From assembly GCA_035532415.1 (NCBI GenBank), contig DATKRB010000065.1, forward strand, positions 1 to 54,045: a DNA stretch of 54,045 nt, read 5' to 3'. This DNA comes from DATKRB01 sp035532415 (GTDB lineage Bacteria > Actinomycetota > Acidimicrobiia > Acidimicrobiales > RAAP-2). The notes beneath the pieces are model-generated. The model was not told where the DNA came from and ran no database searches. It saw only the letters and a program-made list of their open reading frames with translations. Numbering within the stretch: position 1 is the stretch's first letter; every line of letters starts with the position of its first letter. This document shows positions 10,023 to 18,493 of the stretch, in pieces. A program made the translations under genes and the position numbers.

Positions 10023-11609
10023 TCACCCGTCAGTCCGGACGGCGAGGGAGCGGAGCTCGTTCTTCAACACCTTGCCGGTCGCGTTGAGCGGGAACGACTC
10101 CACGATCTCCACCCGCCGCGGGACCTTGAAGTTGGCCAGGTGCTCGCGGGCGTAGGCCACCACCTCGTCCACCGTGAGGTCCACCCCGGGCTTGGGGATC
10201 ACGAAGGCCATGCCCACCTCCCCGAAGCGCTCGTCGGGAATGCCGATGACCGCGACCTGTGCGATCATCTCGAACCCGGCGAGGGCCTTCTCCACCTCGG
10301 CCGGGGCGACGTTGAAACCCCCCATGATGAAGAGGTCCTTCTTGCGGTCGGTGATGCGGAGGTAGCCGTCGTCGTCCTCTACGACGACATCCCCGGTCTT
10401 CAGCCATCCGTCGACGAACGCGTCCTCGGTCGCCTGCGGCTCCCCGTAGTACCCCGACATCACGTTGTAGCCCCGGACGAGGAGCTCCCCGGGCTCGCCC
10501 GTCGCCACGTCCTTGCCGCCGTCGTCGACGACCCGGGTCTCCACCCCGGGGATCGGCGTGCCGACGGTCGTGGCCACCAGCTCCGCCCGGTCACCGGGCA
10601 GGGTGGTCGAGATGATGCCGTGGGACTCCGTCATCCCGTAGCCGGCCAGGCAGGTCTTGATCCCCTCCTCGCGCAGGAGGCGGTAGATCAGCTCGACCGG
10701 GACGGTCGAGGCGGCCACCGTCACCGCGACCAGTGACGAGAGGTCGAACGACGCGCGGGCCGGATGGTCGAGCAGCGCGAGGAACATCGTCGGAGCCCCC
10801 GGCATGTGCGTGACGCGCTCGGTCTCGATCAGCCTCATGACCTCTTCCGGATCGAACACGGGCACTGGGATGGTGGTGGCGCCGTACCTCAGGTCGAGCA
10901 TCCATCCGGCCTTGTAACCGAAGGTGTGGGAGAAGGGCAGGGCGATCAGGGCGCGGTCGCCTTCGCCGATCCCGTAGCCCCGGTTGTAGGACTCGTAGGC
11001 GATCAGGCTGGCGCCGTGCCGCAGGACCACCCCCTTCGGGGTGCCCGTGGTGCCCGAGGTGAAGATGACGTCGCTCGTGTCCTCGGGTCCGATCCGGTCG
11101 ATCCGGCGGAGGACCTCGGCTTCGGGGACGTCGTCGCCCCGGGCCAGAAAGGCCTCCCACTCCGAGCTGCCCTGCCCGCCGGGCATGGGCAAGGTCACGG
11201 CGTTCGCCAGGGCGGGAAGCTCGGGCGACTCGTCTCGCAGCATCCGGAGGTAGTCACCCCCTGCGAAGTGCTCGACCGTGAGCACGGCTCGGGCGTCGAC
11301 CTTGCCCAGGATGTAGGAGGCCTCCGATCCCCGGAACCGGGTGTTCAGCGGCACCAGCCACGCCCCGGTGGCGAGGATCCCCAACGCGCTGAAGATCCAG
11401 GCGGCGGAGTTCGGTGCCCACAGGCCGATCCGGTCGCCGGGCTCGATGCCGCCGGCGATCAGGGCCCGGGCGACGGCGAGCATCTCCTTCTGCACGTCGG
11501 CGAAGGAGAACCGGTGGCCGCCCTCCATCACCGCTTCTCGCTCGGCGAAGCGGTCGGAGGAGTCGAGCACCATCCGGGGGATCGTCAGGTGCTGCCGGTC
11601 GTCGCCCAT
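10023..11609 (-). CDS. Acyl-CoA synthetase, FadD3-like
   Basis: 528 residues from the ATG at 11609 (MGDDRQHLTIPRMVLDSSDR). AMP-binding motif IFTSGTTGTPKGVVL at about 183-197, CLAGYGMTES, the hinge WLKTGDVVVEDDDGYLRITDRKKD, and the C-terminal Lys in NATGKVLKNELR. The overall style (MGGFNVAPAEVE) resembles FadD3, the HIP-CoA ligase of sterol ring C/D degradation, and related FACL enzymes, but identity is not proven. It is the first gene of a leftward operon with the KAS-DUF35 protein and thiolase. It is divergent from the amidohydrolase at 11872 across a 262-bp gap with tandem repeats. Confidence 0.88.
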   Translation of the reverse strand: MGDDRQHLTIPRMVLDSSDRFAEREAVMEGGHRFSFADVQKEMLAVARALIAGGIEPGDRIGLWAPNSAAWIFSALGILATGAWLVPLNTRFRGSEASYILGKVDARAVLTVEHFAGGDYLRMLRDESPELPALANAVTLPMPGGQGSSEWEAFLARGDDVPEAEVLRRIDRIGPEDTSDVIFTSGTTGTPKGVVLRHGASLIAYESYNRGYGIGEGDRALIALPFSHTFGYKAGWMLDLRYGATTIPVPVFDPEEVMRLIETERVTHMPGAPTMFLALLDHPARASFDLSSLVAVTVAASTVPVELIYRLLREEGIKTCLAGYGMTESHGIISTTLPGDRAELVATTVGTPIPGVETRVVDDGGKDVATGEPGELLVRGYNVMSGYYGEPQATEDAFVDGWLKTGDVVVEDDDGYLRITDRKKDLFIMGGFNVAPAEVEKALAGFEMIAQVAVIGIPDERFGEVGMAFVIPKPGVDLTVDEVVAYAREHLANFKVPRRVEIVESFPLNATGKVLKNELRSLAVRTDG

Positions 11610-11772
11610 CCCGCTCGCCCCCGTTCCTCGGGCCCCTCTCCACCTGCCGCCCGCCCGAGCAGGTCGTCCCCGGAGAACGTAGGCGGCGGTGGCCGCCCGA
11701 GCAACAGGCGCGGGCAGGTTGGTGCCGCATGGGGCCGGCACCCTTGGTACGATTCGTCGACTGGTAACTATT

Positions 11773-11817
11773 CCAATGCTTTGGTCTCCAATGCTTTGGT
11801 CCGCAATGCTTTGGTCC
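11773..11817. repeat. Three tandem 15-bp repeats in a divergent promoter gap
   Basis: Units at 11773-11787, 11788-11802 and 11803-11817 share CAATGCTTTGGTC. Each contains the near-palindrome CCAA-tgct-TTGG (third copy starts G). They lie between the FadD operon and the amidohydrolase, just downstream of TTGGTA (11744) and TAACTA (11765). Each unit is five codons and stays in frame with the amidohydrolase (M-L-W-S-P/A/D), but no ribosome site precedes the first ATG. An array of operator sites is the simplest reading. Confidence 0.75.
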
Positions 11818-11871
11818 GACCGGCTCGTCCCGCCCGGTTGGGGGCAGGACATCGAACGAGGAGCTCCCGAA

Positions 11872-13068
11872 ATGGCCCGAGAAGTCAACTTCCCCATCTT
11901 CGACGCCGACAACCATCTCTACGAGACCCGCGAGGCGTTGACCAGGTACCTTCCCGACGCCTACAAGGGGGCTATCGACTACGTGGAGGTGCACGGGCGG
12001 ACCAAGATCGTCGTCCGGGGCCAGATCAGCGACTACATCCCCAACCCGACGTTCGACCGGGTCGGCCGTCCGGGGGCCCAGGAGGAGTACTTCAAGATCG
12101 GGAACCCCGAGGGCAAGTCCTACCGGGAGATCATCGGCCGGGGCATGGACTGTCCTCCGGCCTTCCGGGAGGCATCGTCCCGGCTGACCCTCATGGACGA
12201 GCAGGGAGTCGACTACACCCTGATGATCCCGACCCTGGCCAGCCTGGTCGAGGAGCGGATGCGTGACGCCCCCGACCTCTGTGCCGCGGTGATCCACGCC
12301 CTCAACCGGTGGATGGTCGACGAGTGGCCTTACGTGTACGAGAACCGGATGTTCTCGACCCCGATCATCACTCCGGGGCTGGTGGACAAGGCGATCGAGG
12401 AGCTTGGGTTCGTGCTCGAGCACGGGGCGCGAGTCGTCTTGATGCGGCCGTCGCCGGCCTGGGGATACCGGGGCCCCCGTTCCTTCGCCCTCCCCGAATT
12501 CGATCCCTTCTGGAAGCTCGTCGAGGAGTCGGGGATCCTGGTCGTGGTGCATGCCTCCGACACCGGCTACCAGCGCTACATCAACGAGTGGGAGGGAGCC
12601 GGAGGCGAGACGCAGGCCTTCGCTCAGCCGCAGCCCTTCGGCGCCTCGGTCCGCGAGCAGCACCGCGACATTCAGGACGCGGTGACCTCCATGATCTGCC
12701 ACGGGCTGTTCACGCGGTTCCCGAAGCTCCGGGTGGCGTTGATCGAGAACGGTGCCGGTTGGGTGCCGAGCCTCCTCGAGCACCTCGACATCACGTGGCG
12801 GAGCATGCCCCAGGTCTACGAGGAGAAGCCTTCGGCCACGTTCAAGCGGCACTTCTGGATGCACCCGTTCCACGAGGAGGACCCTCGGGACCTCGTCCGT
12901 CTCCTCGGGGCCGGGCACGTGATCTTCGGTTCGGACTACCCCCATGTCGAGGGCCTGGCCGAGCCGCTCTCCTACGTCGCGGAGATGGAGGGTGTCCCCG
13001 ACGAGGATCTCCGCAAGATCATGGGTGGCAACATGATCGACCTGCTGCACGTGCCGGTTCCCGCTTGA
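11872..13068 (+). CDS. Amidohydrolase family 2 (ACMSD-like TIM-barrel metal-dependent hydrolase)
   Basis: 398 residues from the ATG at 11872, which follows GAGGAG. The frame stays open upstream through the 15-bp repeats, but the family start is here (MAREVNFPIFDADNHLYE). Metal-site regions are FDADNHLYE, VVVHASD, IENGAGWVP and FGSDYPHVEG. These enzymes perform Zn- or Mn-dependent decarboxylation or hydrolysis, including ring hydrolysis in aromatic pathways. It is first in a rightward series with the LLM oxidoreductase, an acyl-CoA dehydrogenase and a second amidohydrolase. The gutted protein at 36793 derives from this subfamily. Confidence 0.88.
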   Translation: MAREVNFPIFDADNHLYETREALTRYLPDAYKGAIDYVEVHGRTKIVVRGQISDYIPNPTFDRVGRPGAQEEYFKIGNPEGKSYREIIGRGMDCPPAFREASSRLTLMDEQGVDYTLMIPTLASLVEERMRDAPDLCAAVIHALNRWMVDEWPYVYENRMFSTPIITPGLVDKAIEELGFVLEHGARVVLMRPSPAWGYRGPRSFALPEFDPFWKLVEESGILVVVHASDTGYQRYINEWEGAGGETQAFAQPQPFGASVREQHRDIQDAVTSMICHGLFTRFPKLRVALIENGAGWVPSLLEHLDITWRSMPQVYEEKPSATFKRHFWMHPFHEEDPRDLVRLLGAGHVIFGSDYPHVEGLAEPLSYVAEMEGVPDEDLRKIMGGNMIDLLHVPVPA

Positions 13069-13090
13069 CGGTCCGCCGGCATTCCTCCCG

Positions 13091-14071
13091 GTGACCGTGG
13101 GCGAGGTACCCGGGGGAGCCGTCGGGGCTCCCTACGGGATGACGGTGCCGTTCGACGGCGTACCCCTCCACGAGCACCGTCGGTGGTTCGACGAGCTGTC
13201 GAAGCTCGGATACTCCGACGTCTGGTCGTCGGAGGTGGACGGGAGCGACGGGTTCACCCCGCTGGCCCTGGCCGCGGCGTGGACCCCGACGTTGCGCCTC
13301 GGGGTGGCCATCGCCCCGGTCTTCACCCGCGGGCCGGCCCTGCTCGCGCAGACCGTCGCCGCCATGAGCGAGGCCGCCCCCGGCCGATTCGCCTTCGGCC
13401 TCGGGGCGTCGTCCGACGTCATCGTCGAGCGCTGGAACGGTATCGACTACGTCGATCCGTTCAAGCGGACCCGTGACACCCTGCGGTTCCTGCGCTCGGC
13501 CCTCCGTGGCGAGAAGGTGGACGAGGCCTACGACACCTTTGCCGTGCGGGGGTTCCGCCTGTCGCGCCCGGTCGAGCAGCCCCCGCCCCTGTACCTCGCT
13601 GCGCTGCGGCCTGGCATGCTCCGGCTCGCCGGGCGCGAGGCCGACGGTGCCATTCTCAACTGGCTGTCCGCCGACGACGTGAAGAAGGCGGTGGCCGAGG
13701 TGGGACCCGGGAAGGAGGTCGTGGCCCGCCTCTTCGTCCTCCCGAACGGCGACGCCGAGGTGGCGCGGGCCGCAGGTCGTCGTCTGATAGCCAGCTATCT
13801 CAACGTTCGGGCCTACGCGGAGTTCCACCGATGGCTCGGAAGGGGCCCCGAGCTCGAGCCGATGTGGGCCGCGTGGTCCGCTGGCGACCGGAAGGGTGCT
13901 CTGGCGGCCATCCCCGACGCGCTGGTCGACGACCTGCTCATCCACGGCACGCCGGAGGCGTGCCGGCGGCACGTGGCCCGGTACGTGGCCAACGGCGTCA
14001 CCCTGCCGGTCCTGCACGTGTTCCCGGCCGGCATCGACCTGGCCACCGCCATTCGTGGGTTGGCTCCGTAG
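13091..14071 (+). CDS. Luciferase-like (LLM) F420/FMN-dependent oxidoreductase
   Basis: A 326-residue TIM-barrel flavin oxidoreductase of the bacterial luciferase superfamily. Typical segments are DELSKLGYSDVWSSE, LGVAIAPVFTRGPALLAQT, GRFAFGLGASSDVIVERWNG and READGAILNWLS. In actinobacteria such proteins usually use F420. It could oxidise or reduce a CoA thioester or alcohol intermediate. GTG start at 13091; an ATG at 13139 is an alternative. It lies 22 bp after the amidohydrolase and 36 bp before the dehydrogenase. Confidence 0.87.
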   Translation: MTVGEVPGGAVGAPYGMTVPFDGVPLHEHRRWFDELSKLGYSDVWSSEVDGSDGFTPLALAAAWTPTLRLGVAIAPVFTRGPALLAQTVAAMSEAAPGRFAFGLGASSDVIVERWNGIDYVDPFKRTRDTLRFLRSALRGEKVDEAYDTFAVRGFRLSRPVEQPPPLYLAALRPGMLRLAGREADGAILNWLSADDVKKAVAEVGPGKEVVARLFVLPNGDAEVARAAGRRLIASYLNVRAYAEFHRWLGRGPELEPMWAAWSAGDRKGALAAIPDALVDDLLIHGTPEACRRHVARYVANGVTLPVLHVFPAGIDLATAIRGLAP

Positions 14072-14093
14072 GCGGGCACCGGCTGCGAGTCGC

Positions 14094-14099
14094 TAGTCT
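14094..14099 (+). promoter_or_regulatory. Possible -10 box TAGTCT before the acyl-CoA dehydrogenase
   Basis: TAGTCT ends eight bases before the ATG at 14108, which has no Shine-Dalgarno sequence. This would give a leaderless or nearly leaderless internal transcript within the rightward series. Confidence 0.3.
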
Positions 14100-14107
14100 C
14101 CGGTCTC

Positions 14108-15316
14108 ATGTCCGACCCCCAACCCGCAGAGCTCGTCCTGCAGAGGACCGAGGAGCTCATCCGCGCCACACCTCCGGCCGCCACCGATCCGGTCGCCTTC
14201 CTCCGGGCGCAGTACGACTCCGGGTTGGCGTGGGTGCACTTTCCGGTCGGTCGGGGCGGGCTGGCCGTGTCCGCCGAACTTCAGCGGGCGGTCGACGACC
14301 GGTTGGCCGACGCCGGTGCCCCTCCGAGCGGGAAGGTCTCCAACCCGATCGGAGCCGGCCAGATCGCCACGACGATCCTGACTTTCGGCAGCGACGACCA
14401 GAAGCAGCGCTACCTGCGCCCGATCTTCTCGACCGAGCAGTACTGGTGCCAGCTCTTCAGCGAGCCGGGTAGCGGGTCGGACCTCGCATCGCTGGCCACC
14501 CGGGGCGAGCGGGACGGCGACGTGTGGATCGTCAACGGGCAGAAGGTGTGGACGTCGGGTGCCCACCAGTCGAGCTATGCGATCGTGCTGGTCCGCACCG
14601 ATCCCGACCTCGAGAAGCACGCCGGCCTGACGCAGTTCGTCGTCGATATGCACGCGCCGGGCGTGGAGGTCCGGCCGCTCCGGCAGATGAGCGGCGGGGC
14701 CGAGTTCAACGAGGTGTTCCTCACCGACGTGCGCATTCCCGACAGCGAGCGCCTGGGTGAGGTCGGAGCCGGCTGGTCGGTGTCCAACACGACGCTCATG
14801 GCGGAGCGGTACAACATGCCGCAGATACCAGCGAGAGGCGCGGGGCCGATCGGCCTGGCCGTGGGCTTGTGGAGCGCCCGCGAGGACAAGTCGTCGGCCC
14901 AGGCCCTGGCGCTGCGCGATCGGCTGATGGAGCACTGGGTGGACGCCGAGGTCGTGCGACTGCTGCAGGCGAGGGCCGCAGCCCTGCGGGCCGCCGGGTC
15001 CGCCGGCGCCGAAGGGTCGCTCGGGAAGCTTGCGGTCGCGGTCGCGGGTCGTTCGTTGGCGGCCTTCACCGTCGACCTCCTGGGCATGGAGGGGACGCTG
15101 ATCGACGGCTACGACGACGTCTCGTCGGACTTCGGCCGACGGACCTATCGTGGACGCTGGGGGGCGCAACGGGCCTTCGTCGGGAGCCCGGGGATGTCGA
15201 TCGCCGGGGGAACCGACGACATCCAACGCAACATCATCGGCGAGCGGGTTCTCGGGCTGCCCCGCGAGCCGGCGCCCGACCGCGGCGTGCCCTGGAGCCA
15301 GACCCTCCGCAACTGA
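14108..15316 (+). CDS. Acyl-CoA dehydrogenase (FadE-like)
   Basis: 402 residues. FAD/substrate motif QLFSEPGSGSDLASLATR, then KVWTSGAHQSSYAI, RQMSGGAEFNEVFLTDVRI and the C-terminal IAGGTDDIQRNIIGERVLGLPREP. The MCAD Glu376 position is Gly. The FNEVF and GLPREP signatures match the dehydrogenases linked with sterol and other cyclic substrates, many of which work as alpha2beta2 partners; here only one gene is present locally. ATG start without a Shine-Dalgarno sequence, close behind a TANNNT box. Confidence 0.9.
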   Translation: MSDPQPAELVLQRTEELIRATPPAATDPVAFLRAQYDSGLAWVHFPVGRGGLAVSAELQRAVDDRLADAGAPPSGKVSNPIGAGQIATTILTFGSDDQKQRYLRPIFSTEQYWCQLFSEPGSGSDLASLATRGERDGDVWIVNGQKVWTSGAHQSSYAIVLVRTDPDLEKHAGLTQFVVDMHAPGVEVRPLRQMSGGAEFNEVFLTDVRIPDSERLGEVGAGWSVSNTTLMAERYNMPQIPARGAGPIGLAVGLWSAREDKSSAQALALRDRLMEHWVDAEVVRLLQARAAALRAAGSAGAEGSLGKLAVAVAGRSLAAFTVDLLGMEGTLIDGYDDVSSDFGRRTYRGRWGAQRAFVGSPGMSIAGGTDDIQRNIIGERVLGLPREPAPDRGVPWSQTLRN

Positions 15317-15404
15317 CCGGTCGACCGAGCGCCGGGCCGCCGCCCTCAGGTCGTAGGCTGCTCGTGTCCCCGGGCGACCTGCGGGGGGGGAACGAGGAGG
15401 GGCA

Positions 15405-16535
15405 ATGTCGAAGATCTGGGCCAATTCGGGTGACTCCCACCTGGTGGAGCCGGACGGCCTGTTCGAGCAGGGACTGCCCCCGGCGCTGGCGGAGCGGATG
15501 CCGAGGAGCGTGAAGGACGACGACGGCCGGTGGGAGACCGTTCACGTCGACGGTCAGACCTTCCGGCGCAGGATCCCGAGCCGGCCGCTGCGCGACACGG
15601 AGACCGGGATGACGGTGGCGGAGCGGGCGCCCGGGGCGGGGGACCCGGTCCTGCGCCTGAAGGACCTCGACGCGGAAGGAATCTGGGCGGAACTGATCTA
15701 TCCCTCCATCGGGATCTGGACCTCGTCGATCGAGGACCCGGCCCTCCTGCGCGAAGGCGTGAAGGTAATCAACGACTGGGCGATCGGGTTCCAGCGGACC
15801 TCGCCACGATTCGTGTGCACGGCGTCGGTACCGCTCCTGGCGGCCCACGATGCCGTGGCCGAGATCGAGCGGGCCGCCGGCCTCGGGTACAAGGCGGCCT
15901 TCTTTCCGGTCGCACCACCTCCGTCCCAGCCGGCCTACCAGCACGACGTCTGGGAGCCGGTGTGGGCGGCCCTCGAGGAGACGGGACTCGTCCTGAGCTT
16001 CCACATCGGGACCGAGCCCCACGATGCCGGAAGCCGCAACGGCACCTACCACTCAGGGCCCGGCGGGGCGGTCCTCAACTACTTCGAGACGACCTTCGGC
16101 GGGCAGCGGTGCACCGCCCAGCTGATCGCCTCCGGCGCCCTCGATCGGCATCCGGGCCTGCGGGTCATGGTGTCGGAGGGGGGTGCCACGTGGGGGCCGT
16201 TCATGGCCGACCGCCTCGACGAGGGCTACCGCCAGCATGCGTCGGCCGTGCGACCGACCCTCTCCAAGCCACCGAGCCGGTTCCTGTACGAGCAGGTGTA
16301 CGCCTCGTTCCAGCATGACCGCTCGGCGGTGCCCGCCCAGTGGGCCATGGGTTGGGAGAACGTCATGTGGGGGAGCGACTATCCCCATATCGAGGGGACC
16401 TTCGGGCACACCCAGAAGACGCTGCACGAATTGTTCGACGACGTCGACGAGGTCGTCCGCAGACGGATCACCCTCGGGGCCTTTGAGGAGCTGTTCCCCC
16501 ATGTCCCACCGTGTCCGGCGGAGTCGGGGGACTGA
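15405..16535 (+). CDS. Amidohydrolase family 2 (ACMSD-like)
   Basis: A 376-residue TIM-barrel metal-dependent hydrolase. The start follows GAGGAGGGG. It opens MSKIWANSGDSHLVEP with the first metal His at 12; later sites are LSFHIGTEP, VSEGGATWGPF and MWGSDYPHIEGTFGHT. It forms a clear paralogue group with the proteins at 46875 and 49960, sharing start, length and motifs, and is more distant from 11872. The family includes ring-cleavage and decarboxylating enzymes. It converges with the FadR-type gene across an inverted repeat. Confidence 0.88.
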   Translation: MSKIWANSGDSHLVEPDGLFEQGLPPALAERMPRSVKDDDGRWETVHVDGQTFRRRIPSRPLRDTETGMTVAERAPGAGDPVLRLKDLDAEGIWAELIYPSIGIWTSSIEDPALLREGVKVINDWAIGFQRTSPRFVCTASVPLLAAHDAVAEIERAAGLGYKAAFFPVAPPPSQPAYQHDVWEPVWAALEETGLVLSFHIGTEPHDAGSRNGTYHSGPGGAVLNYFETTFGGQRCTAQLIASGALDRHPGLRVMVSEGGATWGPFMADRLDEGYRQHASAVRPTLSKPPSRFLYEQVYASFQHDRSAVPAQWAMGWENVMWGSDYPHIEGTFGHTQKTLHELFDDVDEVVRRRITLGAFEELFPHVPPCPAESGD

Positions 16536-16559
16536 CCGGCGGCCAGCGCGCTCAGTCCC
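16528..16559. terminator. Inverted repeat spanning two convergent stop codons
   Basis: GGGACTGA (16528-16535) and TCAGTCCC (16552-16559) are perfect 8-bp arms with a 16-nt GC-rich loop. Each arm contains the stop codon of one convergent gene. It is likely to be a bidirectional transcription end. Confidence 0.5.
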
Positions 16560-17301
16560 ACTCGACCCGTTCGCTCAGCACGTCGGGGAAATACCTGCGG
16601 GCGAAGGAGACCTCGGCGGCGAGCTCGCGCTGGATCGTTCGCTCCGCGGCGTCGGCGTCGCCCGCCTCGATCATCCCGAGAAGCTGTTGGAGCCGGACGA
16701 GGTTCCCCTTCCAGTACTGGTCGTCGTCGAACCATCCGTGGACCCGCCACGAGTAGATGTCCCGCAGGGCCTGCGACAGCAGCGAGAGGACGGGATTGTG
16801 GGCGGCTGCGCCCATGGCGGCGAAGAACCGTTGCGAGGAGCTGCCCAGGAGATGGTGGTCTGCCGCCGGCAGGGCGCCGATCTCGTCGAGCATCCGGCGG
16901 AGCACCTGCTTGTCCGAGCGGGTGGCGCTGGTGGCCGCGTGCCAGCCCACCTGGGGGTCCATGGTCTTCCGGGCGACCAGCACGTCCCCGTAGGTTGCGT
17001 GCCGCTGCTGCAGGTAGAGCTTCAGCGAGTCGCCGACGTCCCGGGTCTTCAGCCGTTCGAGCACCGGCCCACCGCCGCGCCCGGTCCGGATGGAGACGAC
17101 TCCTTGGACCTCGAGGATCCGCAGGGCCTCGCGCACGCTGGCGCGGCCTGCCGAGTAGATCTCCATCATCTTGGTCTCGGCCATCAGCTGGTCACCCGGG
17201 CCGAGACCCAGCTCCTCCGCGTCGAGGAGGATCCTGCGGGCCACCACCTCGGCGACCTTCCTGGCCCGATCGGGCGATCGGGGTCCCGGCGCGGGGCTCA
17301 T
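16552..17301 (-). CDS. GntR/FadR-family transcriptional regulator
   Basis: 249 residues. The N-terminal winged helix (about 13-80) contains GDQLMAETKMMEIYSAGRAS and VREALRILEVQGVVSIRTGRGGG, typical of GntR. The C-terminal FCD domain (about 100-235) has the helical pattern with metal-binding Asp/His (for example DPQVGWHAA and GAAAHNPVLSLLSQAL). FadR-type regulators bind acyl-CoA or small acids. It is divergent from the crotonase at 17460, so the 158-bp gap is the probable operator region. Confidence 0.9.
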   Translation of the reverse strand: MSPAPGPRSPDRARKVAEVVARRILLDAEELGLGPGDQLMAETKMMEIYSAGRASVREALRILEVQGVVSIRTGRGGGPVLERLKTRDVGDSLKLYLQQRHATYGDVLVARKTMDPQVGWHAATSATRSDKQVLRRMLDEIGALPAADHHLLGSSSQRFFAAMGAAAHNPVLSLLSQALRDIYSWRVHGWFDDDQYWKGNLVRLQQLLGMIEAGDADAAERTIQRELAAEVSFARRYFPDVLSERVEWD

Positions 17302-17342
17302 GCAGGTTCACCCTATCCCCGCTGTGGCTCTGGGCCATGTTT

Positions 17343-17363
17343 CCCGATCCCGATCCCGATCCC
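17343..17363. repeat. CCCGAT hexamer repeat in the regulator/crotonase gap
   Basis: CCCGAT is repeated three times (17343-17360) and followed by CCC. It lies between the FadR-like gene and the crotonase, about 30-50 bp upstream of the TACAAT box. It could be an operator array or slippage sequence. Confidence 0.55.
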
Positions 17364-17392
17364 GCCCGGGTGGCGCTCGGAGCGATGTCGCG

Positions 17393-17398
17393 TACAAT
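17393..17398 (+). promoter_or_regulatory. -10 box TACAAT of the crotonase operon
   Basis: TACAAT is one base from the consensus TATAAT and stands out in the GC-rich gap. A poor -35 (TGGCGC, 17371-17376) lies 16 bp upstream, which fits a promoter controlled by an activator or repressor. It would give a leader of about 55 nt before the GTG at 17460. Confidence 0.5.
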
Positions 17399-17459
17399 GC
17401 GCCCCACGCCGGGCACGGCCGCACGACGCCGTACCGCCTGAGGACAACCGAGGAGGGGC

Positions 17460-18248
17460 GTGGCTGATCTGGAGTACTCGGTCGATGACGGGGTCGGGAC
17501 GATCCGGCTCAATCGGCCCGAGCGGAAGAACGCCTTCACCATGGGGATGATCCAGGAGTGGGGCGACATCGTGCGCGACGTCCGCCACGATCCCGAGGTG
17601 CGGGTCCTGGTCGTGACCGGAGCGGGCGACGCGTTCTGCTCAGGGGTCGATCTCGACTCGTTCGGCGACCCCGGGGCCGCCGCCACGCCGCTCGAGCGCC
17701 GCCAGATGCTGACCGAGAAGATCCATCGGGTGGCGCTCGGACTCGAGGATCTCGACAAGCCGGTGATCGCCTCGGTCAACGGCGCGGCGGTGGGTGCCGG
17801 CATGGACATGGCGCTCATGACGGACATCCGCATCGCCGCACGATCGGCCCGGTTCGCCGAGAGCTACATCCGGGTCGGCCTCGTCCCCGGTGACGGAGGC
17901 TGCTACTTCCTTCCTCGGCTCGTCGGGCTGGCCAAGGCGCTCGAGCTGCTCCTGACCGGCGATTTCGTCGATGCCGAGGAGGCGCAGCGGATCGGGATCG
18001 TGAACCGCGTGGTGGACGACGAGGATCTCGGCGCGGCCACCGACGCCCTCGCCCGCAAATTGGCCGAGTCCCCGCCCGTCGCCGTCCGGATGATCAAGCG
18101 GGCCACGTACCAGTCGGCGCGGAGCGATCTGCGGACGTCGCTCGACCTGATCGCCTCCCACTTCGGTGTGGTCACCTCCACCGACGATTCGGCGGAGGCG
18201 ATGGCCGCCTTCCGGGCGAAGCGGCCGGGGGAATTCACGGGCCGATGA
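17460..18248 (+). CDS. Enoyl-CoA hydratase/isomerase family protein
   Basis: 262 residues from a GTG directly behind GAGGAGGGG. IRLNRPERKNAFTMGM, first oxyanion loop GDAFCSGVDLDSF, second NGAAVGAGMDMAL, and IRVGLVPGDGGCYFLPRLVG. The ECH Glu144 position is replaced by Asp/Met (GMDMA), while an Asp (PGDGG) sits in the second region, as in many actinobacterial crotonases of unassigned activity. It is divergent from the FadR-type regulator, which probably controls it. Its last codons lie inside one copy of a 17-bp direct repeat. Confidence 0.9.
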   Translation: MADLEYSVDDGVGTIRLNRPERKNAFTMGMIQEWGDIVRDVRHDPEVRVLVVTGAGDAFCSGVDLDSFGDPGAAATPLERRQMLTEKIHRVALGLEDLDKPVIASVNGAAVGAGMDMALMTDIRIAARSARFAESYIRVGLVPGDGGCYFLPRLVGLAKALELLLTGDFVDAEEAQRIGIVNRVVDDEDLGAATDALARKLAESPPVAVRMIKRATYQSARSDLRTSLDLIASHFGVVTSTDDSAEAMAAFRAKRPGEFTGR

Positions 18249-18326
18249 AGCCGGGGCCCGGGGGATCGGGTGTCTGACCGGGACCGGTCACCTTCGACGT
18301 CGGGATGCCCGGGCCGATGAAGCCGG
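18238..18326. repeat. 17-bp perfect direct repeat flanking 55 bp
   Basis: CGGGCCGATGAAGCCGG occurs at 18238-18254 and 18310-18326, 72 bp apart. The first copy includes the stop codon of the crotonase; the second overlaps the start of the 62-codon ORF. It may be a scar of a deletion or duplication that removed most of an intervening gene. Confidence 0.8.
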
Positions 18327-18493
18327 CGCGATTGCAGCGCACGATCCTCGTCGACGACGTCGCGCTGTGCTTCCCCGACCTCGACATCCGCGAGGAGGCG
18401 CTTCCGGGCTACCTGGCCGGCAACGCCCTGCGGGTCCTCGGCCGCCCGGCTGCCTGGGCCGAGTCCGTGCCTCCGGCCGGAGGGGGTCGGTGA
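18305..18493 (+). CDS. Small ORF (62 aa), possible remnant of a larger hydrolase
   Basis: It encodes 62 residues starting MPGPMKPARLQRT and ending with a TGA that overlaps the ATG of the next crotonase by one base (TGATG), suggesting translational coupling. Its centre (DDVALCFPDLDI...LPGYLAGNALRVLG) resembles the last helix of amidohydrolase-2 proteins (…GNALRLF-type ending), but this is inference. No good ribosome site is seen. A repeat-flanked remnant or a short coupling peptide are both possible. Confidence 0.4.
   Translation: MPGPMKPARLQRTILVDDVALCFPDLDIREEALPGYLAGNALRVLGRPAAWAESVPPAGGGR

Noticed and set aside
10023..11609. Firm assignment as FadD3 of the HIP pathway
   Set aside because: The resemblance is by general motifs; ipdAB, fadE30 and echA20-type neighbours are not recognisable, so the gene symbol is left empty.
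11689..11871. N-terminal extension of the amidohydrolase through the 15-bp repeats
   Set aside because: No Shine-Dalgarno sequence precedes any upstream start, and related proteins begin near MAREVNFP. Kept as a finding only for the repeat.
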